Source: Stenotrophomonas nematodicola (lineage in GTDB: Bacteria > Pseudomonadota > Gammaproteobacteria > Xanthomonadales > Xanthomonadaceae). Taken from it: a stretch of 64,000 bases of DNA. Below the pieces are notes generated by a model. It was given only the letters and a program-made list of their open reading frames with translations, did not search any database and was not told where the DNA came from. The stretch spans positions 934,982-998,981 of the forward strand of contig NZ_WIAY01000001.1 in the NCBI RefSeq assembly GCF_009467805.1, read 5' to 3'. The first letter of the stretch is position 1, and every line of letters starts with the position of its first letter. Below, one piece after another: positions 8,091 to 17,415 of this stretch. Position numbers and translations under genes: made by a program.

Positions 8091-9404
8091 TCAGGCGTCC
8101 GCCTCTGGCAGCGTCCCATCATCCAGCGAGCGCAGCCAAGTAAGCCTTTCTCCCAGCCTGCGCTCAACACCTCTGTCCGTTGGCTGATACCAGCCCGGCC
8201 GCGCCACGCCCTCGGGAAAGTAGCTTTGCCCAGCGGCATAGCCGTTGGGCTCGTCATGGGCATAGCGGTAGCCTTCGTGATACCCCATCTGCTGCATCAG
8301 CTTCGTCGGCGCATTGCGAAGATGGAGAGGCACAGGCAGGGAGCCGCTGTTCTTGACGAAGGCCTTCGCCTTGTTCCAGGCGGCATAGGCAGCGTTCGAC
8401 TTGGGGGCGGCAGCAAGGTAGGTCGCCGCGTGGGCAATCGGTATTTCGCCTTCAGGGGAACCCAGCCTCTCATAAGCCAGCGCGGCATTGAGCGCCAGTT
8501 GCAGCGCCTGCGGGTCGGCATTGCCGATGTCTTCGCTGGCCACCACGATCATGCGGCGCGTCACCTGGCTGACGTCGCCGCTGCCGTCGAGGATGCGGGC
8601 CAGCCAGTACAGGGCCGCGTCGGGGTCGGAGCCCCGCAGCGACTTGTGGAAGGCGGAGAGCTGCCAGTAGAACTCGTCGCCGCCCTTGTCGAACCTGCGC
8701 AGTGATGGGCTGGTGGACAGTTTGGCAAACTCGCCATCGACCACGGCCTTGCCCGCGCCCGACGCAGCATTCGTCACCTGCTCAAGCAGATTGAGGAAGC
8801 GCCTGCCATCGCCATCGGCAAAGCCCTTGAGCAGATCCAGCGCGTCCGCGTCCAACGTGACGCCCTGGAGATGCGGCAGTGCGCGTTCGTAGAGCTGGTT
8901 CAGTTCGTCGCCGGACAGCGGTTCGAGGGTATAGACCTGCGCGCGTGAGAGCAGAGCGGAATTGACCGCCAGCCCCGGATGCTCGGTCGTTCCCCCCACC
9001 AGGGTCAGGAGCCCCGACTCGACATGGGGCAGTAGGGCATCCTGCTGCGCCTTGTTGAAGCGATGGATCTCATCGACGAAAAGCACCGTCGATCGACCAT
9101 GGTTGCCCAGTTCTGCCTGGGCCTCGTCGATGGCTTGCCGGATGTCCTTCACCCCGGCAAGCACGGCCGAGATGGCGATGAATCGGCTGTCGGTCGCACT
9201 GGCGGCCAGGCGCCCCAGGGTGGTCTTGCCCACGCCTGGCGGCCCCCAGAGGATGAACGAGTGCAACTTGCCCGCCTCGAACGCGAGACGAAGCGGCTTG
9301 CCGGGGCCGAGCAAGTGCCGTTGCCCGACGAATTCATCCAGCGTCTTGGGCCGCAGGAGTTCGGCCAAGGGAGGCTTGGGCTTTGTCGTGAATAGATCGG
9401 TCAA
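8091..9404 (-). CDS. rarA: RarA/MgsA replication-associated AAA+ ATPase
   Basis: AAA+ ATPase of the RarA (MgsA/WRNIP1) family, which acts at stalled replication forks (437 residues). Walker A is GPPGVGKTT (54-62) and Walker B is LFVDEIHRFN (Asp111-Glu112). The arginine-finger region reads NSALLSRAQVY, and the C-terminal tetramerisation part ends with the family signature YFPEGV. In sensor 1 the usual Asn is His (TTEHPG), a small deviation. An extra copy on an ICE is unusual, since rarA is normally a core gene; it probably accompanies the DNA-damage cargo. Confidence 0.9.
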   Translation of the reverse strand: MTDLFTTKPKPPLAELLRPKTLDEFVGQRHLLGPGKPLRLAFEAGKLHSFILWGPPGVGKTTLGRLAASATDSRFIAISAVLAGVKDIRQAIDEAQAELGNHGRSTVLFVDEIHRFNKAQQDALLPHVESGLLTLVGGTTEHPGLAVNSALLSRAQVYTLEPLSGDELNQLYERALPHLQGVTLDADALDLLKGFADGDGRRFLNLLEQVTNAASGAGKAVVDGEFAKLSTSPSLRRFDKGGDEFYWQLSAFHKSLRGSDPDAALYWLARILDGSGDVSQVTRRMIVVASEDIGNADPQALQLALNAALAYERLGSPEGEIPIAHAATYLAAAPKSNAAYAAWNKAKAFVKNSGSLPVPLHLRNAPTKLMQQMGYHEGYRYAHDEPNGYAAGQSYFPEGVARPGWYQPTDRGVERRLGERLTWLRSLDDGTLPEADA

Positions 9405-9455
9405 GTTCCTCTCCCTGGTATTTCTGATAGTTGACGTTCCGATAAGGTGTGCACC

Positions 9456-10763
9456 TCAATCCAGAGAGCCGGATTTATCCAACGCCGTGGGCTCTTTGTC
9501 GCTAATCGCATGCATGATGATGCGAGAGCCGCGGTAGCCGATGCTATGGTTCCATACCCAGCTCAACGCGACGCTGAGACGATTTCGCGTACCGATCAGA
9601 AAGTAGATATGCGCGAGCTTCCAGATCCACCACGCAAAGGCTCCACGCAGCTTAACCCGCCCCATGTCAATTACGGCCAGGCTGCGGCCGATGGTGGCCA
9701 GGTTCCCCTGATGCCGGTATTTGAAAGGCCCGTCAGCGGGCTTGCCTTTCAAACGCCGTCCAATGAGGTTGGCGACGTACTTGCCTTGCTGTTTGGCGGC
9801 GGGGGCGATGCCCGGTACGGGCTTCCCATCAGCCATGGTGCACGAGGCGGTATCGCCGATGGCGAAGACCTCCGGGCGACCGGCCACCGTCAGGTCGGGA
9901 CCAACGACCACTCGACCCGCACGATCAGACGCAGCACCCAACCAGCGAGCCGCGGGAGACGCCTGGACGCCGGCGGCCCAAACGATGGTCTTGGCCGAAA
10001 GAGGCTTGCCGCCATACACCACGCCGTCGGCCGAGCATTCGGTGACCGGCGTACCCAGCACGACCTCGACCCCGAGCTTTTCGAGTGCCTGGCGCGTATA
10101 GGCCGAAAGATCCTCTGGAAAGACGGACAACAGACGCGGGCCCGCCTCGATCAGTACAACCCGGGACGTGCTCGGGTCGATCGAGCGGAAGTCACGCGCC
10201 AGCGTGTCTCGTGCAAGCTCGGCGATGGTCCCGGCCAATTCAACCCCGGTGGGACCACCACCGATGATGACGAACGTCTGCAGCGCGGCACGCTGCTGAG
10301 GATCGCTCGTGCGCTCGGCCTCCTCGAAAGCCGCGAGGATTCGGCCTCGAATGGTCGTGGCATCTTCCAGCGTCTTCAACCCCGGCGCGAAAGCCCCCCA
10401 TTCGTCGTGTCCGAAATAGGCATGGGTAGCACCTGTCGCGAGTACGAGCGTGTCGTAGGTTTGGCGCGAGCCATTGTTGAGAATGACCTGACGCGCGTCC
10501 TGGTCGATACCTTCCACTTCCGCCATCAAGGTGTTCACTTCCGGGCGATTTCGGAATAGATAGCGAATAGGCCAGGCGATCTCGGATGTCGAGAGAGATG
10601 CCCCTGCGACCTGGTAAAGCAGCGGCTGGAACAGGTGATGATTGCGCCGGTCGATGATCGTCACATCGACCTCGGCACCAGCAAGCTGGTTGGCAACCTC
10701 GATCCCGCCGAAGCCCGCTCCGATAATGACGACGTGATGTCGGTTTTTGGAGGTCTTTGTCAT
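9456..10763 (-). CDS. ndh: Type II NADH:quinone oxidoreductase (NDH-2) family flavoprotein
   Basis: FAD-dependent NADH dehydrogenase of the non-proton-pumping NDH-2 family (435 residues). The FAD-binding motif is VIIGAGFGG (12-20). The NADH-binding Rossmann motif is VIIGGGPTGVE (about 165-175), and a second FAD contact is FAIGDTA (about 296-302). The C-terminal amphipathic stretch near 370-400 is the usual membrane attachment. It lies 18 bases after fghA, so it is co-transcribed. It could return NADH made by FrmA and FdhA to the quinone pool. A more general FAD/NAD oxidoreductase role is possible. Confidence 0.85.
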   Translation of the reverse strand: MTKTSKNRHHVVIIGAGFGGIEVANQLAGAEVDVTIIDRRNHHLFQPLLYQVAGASLSTSEIAWPIRYLFRNRPEVNTLMAEVEGIDQDARQVILNNGSRQTYDTLVLATGATHAYFGHDEWGAFAPGLKTLEDATTIRGRILAAFEEAERTSDPQQRAALQTFVIIGGGPTGVELAGTIAELARDTLARDFRSIDPSTSRVVLIEAGPRLLSVFPEDLSAYTRQALEKLGVEVVLGTPVTECSADGVVYGGKPLSAKTIVWAAGVQASPAARWLGAASDRAGRVVVGPDLTVAGRPEVFAIGDTASCTMADGKPVPGIAPAAKQQGKYVANLIGRRLKGKPADGPFKYRHQGNLATIGRSLAVIDMGRVKLRGAFAWWIWKLAHIYFLIGTRNRLSVALSWVWNHSIGYRGSRIIMHAISDKEPTALDKSGSLD

Positions 10764-10781
10764 GACCTGATCTCCTCTCTC

Positions 10782-11612
10782 TCAGCGTTTCAGCGCCGAT
10801 GCGTGGTGTGCCATATGCTCGCCAATGAAACTGGCAATGAAGTAGTAGCTGTGGTCGTAGCCTGGGCGCAGATTCAACGTGAGCGGGTGCCCCGTCTCGT
10901 CGCAGGCCTTGCGCAGCAGATCGGGCTGAAGCTGACTCTCCAGGAACTCGTCGCCCAAACCCTGATCCACCAGCAGCGGCAGACGCTCCTGCACGGTGCG
11001 AATCAGCTCCACGGTGTCGTACTGCTTCCACGCCTCCCGGTCGCTGCCCAGGTACGCCTCGAAGGCCTTGTGTCCCCAGGGAACCTGGGTGGGCGCGACG
11101 ATGGGCGAGAAGGCCGAGACGCTTCGATAACGGCCCGGGTTGCGCAGGGCGATGACCAGAGCACCGTGTCCCCCCATGGAATGGCCGCTGATGCTCCGCT
11201 CCGCTGTCACGGGAAAGTGGGCCTCGATCAGCGCCGGTAGTTCCTGCACCACGTAGTCATACATCCGATGATTCGCAGCCCAGGGTTCCTGCGTGGCGTT
11301 GACGTAGAAACCTGCCCCCTGTCCGAGGTCATAGGCGGGATCGTCGGCAACGCCTTCGCCGCGAGCGCTGCTATCGGGCGCGACGACGGCAATGCCATGT
11401 TCGGCTGCGTAGCGCTGGACGGCGGACTTGGTGATGAAGTTCTGCTCGGTGCAGGTGAGGCCTGAAAGCCAGTACAGCACCGGCACCTTGCCGTGCTGTG
11501 CCTGCGGAGGCAGATAGACGCCGACTTTCATCGTGCAACCGAGCGTCGTGGATTCATGCTGATAAACGTCCTGCCAACCATCAAAGCTGGCGTGATGTTC
11601 GATGCGTTCCAT
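10782..11612 (-). CDS. fghA: S-formylglutathione hydrolase
   Basis: Esterase D family hydrolase that splits S-formylglutathione into formate and glutathione, the second step of glutathione-dependent formaldehyde oxidation (276 residues, the usual length). The nucleophile Ser145 lies in GHSMGG. The catalytic His is in YDHSYYF near residue 254, and the oxyanion-hole region is LSGLTCTEQNF (49-59). It shares the leftward operon with frmR and frmA, separated from frmA by the VOC and DUF3422 genes. Confidence 0.95.
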   Translation of the reverse strand: MERIEHHASFDGWQDVYQHESTTLGCTMKVGVYLPPQAQHGKVPVLYWLSGLTCTEQNFITKSAVQRYAAEHGIAVVAPDSSARGEGVADDPAYDLGQGAGFYVNATQEPWAANHRMYDYVVQELPALIEAHFPVTAERSISGHSMGGHGALVIALRNPGRYRSVSAFSPIVAPTQVPWGHKAFEAYLGSDREAWKQYDTVELIRTVQERLPLLVDQGLGDEFLESQLQPDLLRKACDETGHPLTLNLRPGYDHSYYFIASFIGEHMAHHASALKR

Positions 11613-11670
11613 GGTGTTCTCCTATGTTCAAAGGAACGGCGCAGCTCTCGCGCGCCAGGACGGCAGCTCG

Positions 11671-13005
11671 TCAGGAAGATTTCTCTTCCGCTGCCGTGTC
11701 GCCGTGGGCGTGTCTGATCCTGCGCACGATCCACCAGATCGTCAGCATCACCGCAGGCACCAGAACCGCCATCACCGGCGCCACGCTGTCGTGAACCATC
11801 GGAATGCCCTTGAGCAAATAGCCGAGAAGACTCACGACGTAATAAGAAATTGCCGCGACCGACAGGCCTTCGACGGTTTGCTGAAGGCGCAATTGCATCT
11901 TGGCCCGGTTGTTCATCGACGCAAGCAGATCGCGGTTCTGGCGTTCAAGCTCGACGTCGATCCAGGAACGCAGCAACGCGATGGCCCGGGTCAGCTTGTC
12001 GGAGAGCTTGGTCTGGCGCTCCTTTACGGATTGGCATGTCCGCATGGCGGGAGCGATGCGACGCTGCAGGAAATCCGCCCAGGTGCAGTACCCGGATACG
12101 GCCTCTTCCGAAAGCGCTGCCAGCCTTTCCTCGACGATCTCGTAGTAGGCACGGCTGGCGCCGAAGCGATAGAGATTCGCCGCAACGCCAGCTTCCAGCT
12201 CGGCAGCCAGGCCGGTCAATTCGGACAGCAGCACGTCGCTGTCGCGCCGTTCCACCAAGCTCGTACACATCTCGTCGGTGATCGCCGCAAGGCGCGACTC
12301 CATGCGTCGCAGTTCCGACGTCATCGATCGTGTCAACGGCAGGGACAGCAACGCCAAGGTGCGGTAAGTCTCGATCTCCAGCAGACGTTGAGCCAGCGCA
12401 CCCGCCCGCGCCGGGGTCAAATCGCGGGCCAGGACGAGGATCTGCGTCAGGCCATCCTCATCCTGTCGAAAGTCGGTCAGGATGGCGGCAGAGCCGTTCT
12501 CCACCAGCGAGTAGCACAGGCTGGCAGGATCGAAGCGATCGACCTCCTTCTCCGTTTCCGGCGTCCACGGAAGAAGTCTCAAACGGATGCCGGATACGAC
12601 CGGGCCGGGAGGAACAAATCCATGCTTGAACGGATTTTCGCCGCACGGCTCTCCCGTCTCGGAATCCAGCGAAGCGCACCAGAGATACGTCGAGAACTCG
12701 GTGTGCTTTTCGCAGTGCAGGTCTCCTTCATCCCATGTCACGCCGTGGAGCGGCGTAGTATGGTCGGGTTCGGCAACGCCGAAGCGATGAGACAACTCGC
12801 TCATCGCCATCTGATCCCTGGCCTGGTCGCCTTCGGTCATGAAAGCGAGCTGCAATATGCCGCGGGGGGCCTGAATCAAGAGATGCGGGCGCGCGTGCAC
12901 TTCACCCACGGCGGCAGCACGATCGGTATAGGCCGGCATGCCGTACACGGTGGCGGTCGGGGTGGGTTGTACGGTCGTCGTATTGATGTTGGCCGGCTCT
13001 TTCAT
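11671..13005 (-). CDS. DUF3422 family inner-membrane protein
   Basis: DUF3422 protein of 444 residues with no known function. The conserved N-terminal stretch contains EVHARPH, followed by a long, mostly soluble region with helical and coiled character (about 200-370). Two hydrophobic segments lie at the C-terminus (about 385-407 and 413-433), so the bulk is probably anchored to the inner membrane. I chose ATG 13005, giving MKEPAN; the frame is open 23 codons further upstream. It sits between the VOC gene and fghA, which suggests a link with formaldehyde stress. Two strong hairpins separate it from the upstream VOC gene. Confidence 0.82.
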   Translation of the reverse strand: MKEPANINTTTVQPTPTATVYGMPAYTDRAAAVGEVHARPHLLIQAPRGILQLAFMTEGDQARDQMAMSELSHRFGVAEPDHTTPLHGVTWDEGDLHCEKHTEFSTYLWCASLDSETGEPCGENPFKHGFVPPGPVVSGIRLRLLPWTPETEKEVDRFDPASLCYSLVENGSAAILTDFRQDEDGLTQILVLARDLTPARAGALAQRLLEIETYRTLALLSLPLTRSMTSELRRMESRLAAITDEMCTSLVERRDSDVLLSELTGLAAELEAGVAANLYRFGASRAYYEIVEERLAALSEEAVSGYCTWADFLQRRIAPAMRTCQSVKERQTKLSDKLTRAIALLRSWIDVELERQNRDLLASMNNRAKMQLRLQQTVEGLSVAAISYYVVSLLGYLLKGIPMVHDSVAPVMAVLVPAVMLTIWWIVRRIRHAHGDTAAEEKSS

Positions 13006-13051
13006 AACGACCTCATTTCTTCTTGGTTGAAAAACACGCTTCAAAGCAAAT

Positions 13052-13086
13052 GCCCGCAGCCATGCGTTTCGCACATGGCTGCGGGC
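13052..13086. terminator. 13-bp perfect hairpin upstream of the DUF3422 gene
   Basis: Arms GCCCGCAGCCATG (13052-13064) and the exact complement (13074-13086) close a 9-base loop. It lies in the 182-bp space between the VOC gene and DUF3422, with no U-tract on either strand. It may be an mRNA-processing or attenuating structure inside the operon. Confidence 0.5.
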
Positions 13087-13108
13087 CGATCTTCATGAGC
13101 GGGCACCG

Positions 13109-13145
13109 CTCTACACGGTCCGTCTAATAGGCTCGCCGTGTAGAG
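13109..13145. repeat. 10-bp inverted repeat downstream of the VOC gene
   Basis: CTCTACACGG (13109-13118) pairs perfectly with CCGTGTAGAG (13136-13145) across 17 bases. It is the second structure in the same VOC-DUF3422 gap, lying nearer the VOC stop codon. Confidence 0.5.
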
Positions 13146-13187
13146 GCTTGTGCTGGCCCTTTCAGAACGCCCTCAGCTTCCTAGCTT

Positions 13188-13586
13188 TCAGACGAAGGTG
13201 TACGAGCAAACCTTGTTGCCCGCCGGATCACGCAGGTAGGCCGCATAGGCACCCGGCAGGTGGCCACGCGGGCCAGGCTGGCCCTCGTCGGTGCCGCCTG
13301 CGGCAAGGCCGGCGGCGTGGAAGGCATCCACTTCGGCGGGAGTGGCGGCCGCAAAGCCGACCGTCACGCCGTTGCTGGAAGGCGCTTCACCATTGCCCGG
13401 ACGGGCGATGATGAAAGCCGGCTTTTCGCGACCGAAAAGCACCCATCCGTTGCCGAAAGGACCGAGGTTCTTGATGCCGAGAGCACCCAGAGCGGCGTCA
13501 TAGAACGCGGCCGACTTCTGGACGTCGGCGGCGCCGATGAAGACGTGCGAGAAGATGCCGTCGCCGGAAATGACAGGATTGGACAT
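13188..13586 (-). CDS. VOC (glyoxalase/bleomycin-resistance) family protein
   Basis: Small VOC-fold protein of 132 residues with paired beta-alpha-beta modules. FSHVFIGAADVQKSAAFYDAA (residues 12-32) is the classic opening and YLRDPAGNKVCSYTF the closing stretch. Such proteins often appear in formaldehyde operons between the dehydrogenase and the hydrolase; a lyase or thiol-adduct role is possible but unproven. It is 43 bases after frmA and probably co-transcribed. Confidence 0.85.
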   Translation of the reverse strand: MSNPVISGDGIFSHVFIGAADVQKSAAFYDAALGALGIKNLGPFGNGWVLFGREKPAFIIARPGNGEAPSSNGVTVGFAAATPAEVDAFHAAGLAAGGTDEGQPGPRGHLPGAYAAYLRDPAGNKVCSYTFV

Positions 13587-13629
13587 GGTTAATTTCCTTG
13601 GTGGTTGGTGTTGAATGGATAGTGAGTGA

Positions 13630-14763
<1,134 letters not shown>

Positions 14764-14798
14764 CTAAATTTGCCCTCACCGAGGGCACCCTGGTGCCT

Positions 14799-15074
14799 CT
14801 ATCGCAGATAGGAGCGGACGATAGAGATGGTCTCGTCAATGGACTTGTTCTGCGAATCGCTCCTGATTTCGCTACTGGGAAATTCTTCCCGCAGATAGCT
14901 CTCCAGAACGGTTGCCATCAATCCGTTGACTGCCCCACGAACGGCCGCAAGCTGCTGAAGAATTGCAGGGCATTCCGCACCTGCATCAAGCGTTTGCTCA
15001 AGAGTCGCTACCTGACCTTTGATGCGCCGGATGCGCGTCAGTGCTTGCTTCTTTTCTTCCGGACTGTGTGGCAT
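14799..15074 (-). CDS. frmR: FrmR formaldehyde-sensing repressor (CsoR/RcnR family)
   Basis: DNA-binding repressor released by formaldehyde. From ATG 15074 the protein has 91 residues, the same as E. coli FrmR. It carries Pro2 and Cys35, the residue pair that formaldehyde crosslinks in characterised FrmR. The family core IRRIKGQVATLEQTL lies at 15-29. A longer in-frame start at 15152 would bury Pro2, so I reject it. It is the first gene of the frmR-frmA cargo operon. Confidence 0.93.
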   Translation of the reverse strand: MPHSPEEKKQALTRIRRIKGQVATLEQTLDAGAECPAILQQLAAVRGAVNGLMATVLESYLREEFPSSEIRSDSQNKSIDETISIVRSYLR

Positions 15075-15105
15075 CGAACACCTCTCTACTTGGGTACACC
15101 GCCGC

Positions 15106-15130
15106 ATTATACAATACTCCCCCATAGTAT
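15106..15130 (-). promoter_or_regulatory. FrmR operator with a perfect -10 box
   Basis: An inverted repeat ATACT-CCCCCAT-AGTAT (15114-15130) surrounds a C/G tract, the layout recognised by RcnR/FrmR-type repressors. Three bases downstream on the minus strand is a perfect -10, TATAAT (15106-15111), which ends 32 bases before the frmR ATG. The operator fills the -10/-35 spacer, so repressor binding should block this proximal promoter. No good -35 is visible. Confidence 0.75.
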
Positions 15131-15244
15131 ATGCGGCCGAACTTTGCCACAAATTCTGTGCTCTTCGAGCACTCTTACAGGCTAGTACAGGTTTGTTCCC
15201 AAGAAGCGCAAAACATTCAAATCAATGAATATTTCTTGCATGTA

Positions 15245-15322
15245 TCGACAGCATCGGGGCAAGTTCAAAACTGGTCAAACTGGAAAAATCTATGCGCAGA
15301 TAGATATGACCTATCTAAGCCG
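15245..15322 (-). promoter_or_regulatory. LysR-type promoter element upstream of frmR (copy A)
   Basis: On the minus strand this holds the box AGATAG-N7-CTATCT (15298-15316), 19 bases, a -35 TTGACC (15273-15278), a 17-bp spacer and a -10 GATGCT (15250-15255). The palindrome contains the T-N11-A signature of LysR regulators. The 78 bp align without gaps with 24145-24222 upstream of fdhA, with 63 of 78 identical by hand count. It gives the frmR operon a second, distal promoter with a leader of about 170 nt. Confidence 0.75.
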
Positions 15323-15356
15323 ACTCATCGAGTTGAAGCTATCAAGATGAGACCGG

Positions 15357-16247
15357 CTAGGCGACCTGATGACCCGAGTGTCGAGCTTTCCGCAGTGCAG
15401 GCAACATCTGTCCGTCCCAGTCACGATCGACCGCAACCTGGGCCTGTTCTTGGTTTCGTTCGAGTGCTTCAACGTCAAGATCACCGATCGCCCATGTCTG
15501 CGTGCCGCAAGTAGTCGCGAGAATGCCATCCTCGGGGAATCCACGATCCATGGGTGCATAGATCGTGGCCTCGCCAGTGTTCGTGTCCAGCGCCGGACTC
15601 CAGTCAGCAGCTCCGGTCGTCACGGCCTGTGCGACGAACATCCGGTTCTCCAGTGCCCGCGCCATGCAGCCCACACGAACCCGGGTTGCACCTGCCCTCG
15701 TGTCCGTACAGCTCGGGACCAACAGCAGGCGTGCACCCGCCTCTCGCTGGGCTCGCACGGGCAATGGAAACTCACTGTCGTAGCAGACAGCGATGCCGGC
15801 ACGCACGCCATTCAGGTCGAACACTTTGAGTTCGTCGCCCCCCTCGATGACGCCAGTGTCTTTCTCGAACCCCGTCAACTGCAATTTGTCCTGGTAGTCA
15901 CGCGTGCCGTCCGGCGCAAACCACCACGCCCGGTTGCGATAGCGATCCGGTCCAACCCGGGTCAAGAACGTACCGGCCTGAATGGTCATGCGCAGCTCGC
16001 GCGCCAGGTCGGTGTACAGGGCCAGCCACGCAGGCTGCAAGGCCTGCAGCGCGGCCAGCGAGGCGTTGAAATCCTGGCGGATGCCAGGCTCGAACATCGC
16101 AGCCAGTTCGAGGGACAGATATTCTGGCAACACGGCCAGTTCCGCTCCGGCACGGCTCGCCTCCTCCAGAACCCGCCGCTGCCGCGCTGCGAATGCCTCG
16201 AAGCCCGTGGGCTGACCCACTGCGTATTTCGCAACTGCTACTTTCAT
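15357..16247 (-). CDS. Carbon-nitrogen hydrolase (nitrilase superfamily)
   Basis: Nitrilase-superfamily amidohydrolase of 296 residues with the full catalytic triad Glu42 (LPEYLS), Lys121 (YQDKLQLTGFEKD) and Cys155 (AVCYDSEFP). Its start at 16247 overlaps the GNAT stop by ATGA, so the two are translationally coupled. It is third in the leftward SnoaL-GNAT-hydrolase operon. The substrate is unknown; a small amide or carbamoyl compound is typical for the superfamily. The gene ends just upstream of the frmR promoter element and may read into frmR. Confidence 0.88.
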   Translation of the reverse strand: MKVAVAKYAVGQPTGFEAFAARQRRVLEEASRAGAELAVLPEYLSLELAAMFEPGIRQDFNASLAALQALQPAWLALYTDLARELRMTIQAGTFLTRVGPDRYRNRAWWFAPDGTRDYQDKLQLTGFEKDTGVIEGGDELKVFDLNGVRAGIAVCYDSEFPLPVRAQREAGARLLLVPSCTDTRAGATRVRVGCMARALENRMFVAQAVTTGAADWSPALDTNTGEATIYAPMDRGFPEDGILATTCGTQTWAIGDLDVEALERNQEQAQVAVDRDWDGQMLPALRKARHSGHQVA

Positions 16248-16852
16248 TTCGCGTTCTCCAGGGAGCGCAGCCACATCGTGAGCGTCTGCTCGGTTTCGCT
16301 CGGCTCACCCACCTGTTTCCAGGGCAGCGTAACCTTCATGTCCGACTGCCGCACGTAGCCACGACGGATCCAGAAGGGATCATTACTGCGGTAGTTGGAA
16401 GGACGCCGGGGATCGTCGTCTGCTCGATCCACCGACGCGAACGATGTCCACTGCATGCCGCCCAACGAACGGGCATGCGCTTCGCGTTCGTCAAAGAAGC
16501 GATGGCCCAGGCCAAGGCCCCGGAAGGCCGGGAGCAGGACTGATTCGCCGCAGTAAAACACTGCCTCCATCGGGATTCCTCGATCGGCGAACGGCACCTG
16601 GAAGGCCGGCTCCGCATCGCCGAGCGGCAATCCCGTGGACGCACCCACGACCACGTCATCAGCGAGCGCGAGTACCAGCAGGCTGTCTGCCGAACGGGCG
16701 TACATAGCGAGGTAGTGCTTCTCGTATTCGGTGTCGCCCTCGTACAGGTAAGGAAAGCTGCGGAAGACGCTCGCCCGCAGGCCTGCCACGGCATCGAACC
16801 ATTCGGCAATGTCCGGACCACGATGAACCAGCACCTGCACGTCGCTGGTCAT
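16244..16852 (-). CDS. GNAT family N-acetyltransferase
   Basis: Acetyltransferase of 202 residues. The acetyl-CoA loop region is ESVLLPAFRGLGLGHRFFDER near residues 113-133, with the R-G-x-G-x-G/H pattern. ATG 16852 lies one base after the stop of the SnoaL-like gene, which implies coupling. The substrate is unknown; being placed between a SnoaL-like protein and an amidohydrolase suggests acylation and deacylation of one small molecule, which is inference. Confidence 0.82.
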   Translation of the reverse strand: MTSDVQVLVHRGPDIAEWFDAVAGLRASVFRSFPYLYEGDTEYEKHYLAMYARSADSLLVLALADDVVVGASTGLPLGDAEPAFQVPFADRGIPMEAVFYCGESVLLPAFRGLGLGHRFFDEREAHARSLGGMQWTSFASVDRADDDPRRPSNYRSNDPFWIRRGYVRQSDMKVTLPWKQVGEPSETEQTLTMWLRSLENAK

Positions 16853-16853
16853 T

Positions 16854-17261
16854 TCAGGCGTCCCCTCCAACCTGTGCGATCCAGTCGCCGAGGTTGTAGT
16901 AGTTGGTGACACGAGCGATCTTGCCATCGCGGATCTCGAAGAACGCGCCGCCCGGCAGCACGTAGCGCTGGCCCTGGGCTTCCGGCAGCCCGTCGTCCGT
17001 GACCTTGTATTCGCCATGCACCACGTACTCCGCGCCTGCACACAGGCCGTCGGCGCTGACCATCACCACGATCCCGCGCAGTTGCTCGCCATAGCAGCGG
17101 TCCATGCGCTGCAGGAAGGCGCGGAAGGCTTCGCGACCGACCTCACGAGCGCCCTGGTTCAAGTCGTGCGCGACGTCATCGGTCAACATTGACAGCATGG
17201 CCTCGCGGTCACCGCGGTTGAAGGCGTCGTAGTAGGCAGTGATGAGAGTCGCAGCGTTCAT
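16854..17261 (-). CDS. SnoaL/ketosteroid-isomerase-like (NTF2 fold) protein
   Basis: NTF2-fold protein of 135 residues. It opens LITAYYDAFNRGDREAMLSML (6-26) and closes FFEIRDGKIARVTNYYNL, both classic for the SnoaL/ketosteroid-isomerase-related group. It is first in the leftward operon with the GNAT and nitrilase-family genes and divergent from a LysR gene. The substrate is not known. Confidence 0.85.
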   Translation of the reverse strand: MNAATLITAYYDAFNRGDREAMLSMLTDDVAHDLNQGAREVGREAFRAFLQRMDRCYGEQLRGIVVMVSADGLCAGAEYVVHGEYKVTDDGLPEAQGQRYVLPGGAFFEIRDGKIARVTNYYNLGDWIAQVGGDA

Positions 17262-17340
17262 TCGCGTTCCTTATTGGGTTGTTCGGAGCGGAGCATTCCG
17301 GGGTGTTGTCAGTCTGGGCAACCGCGCCTCCCTTGTATAT

Positions 17341-17376
17341 GGAATTGTTGCGATTTTATAATTCCACAATCTGGAA
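17341..17376. promoter_or_regulatory. Candidate LysR operator in the divergent SnoaL-lysR gap
   Basis: TTCCA-CAATC-TGGAA (17362-17376) is a perfect 5-bp inverted repeat with T-N11-A spacing. GGAATT (17341-17346) and AATTCC (17360-17365) form a second, overlapping inverted repeat. Both lie in the AT-rich centre of the 154-bp gap, the usual place for an autoregulated LysR site. Confidence 0.6.
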
Positions 17377-17415
17377 CAATCAACGAGCAGCGAAATCGGC
17401 CATAAGGCGTGCGTC

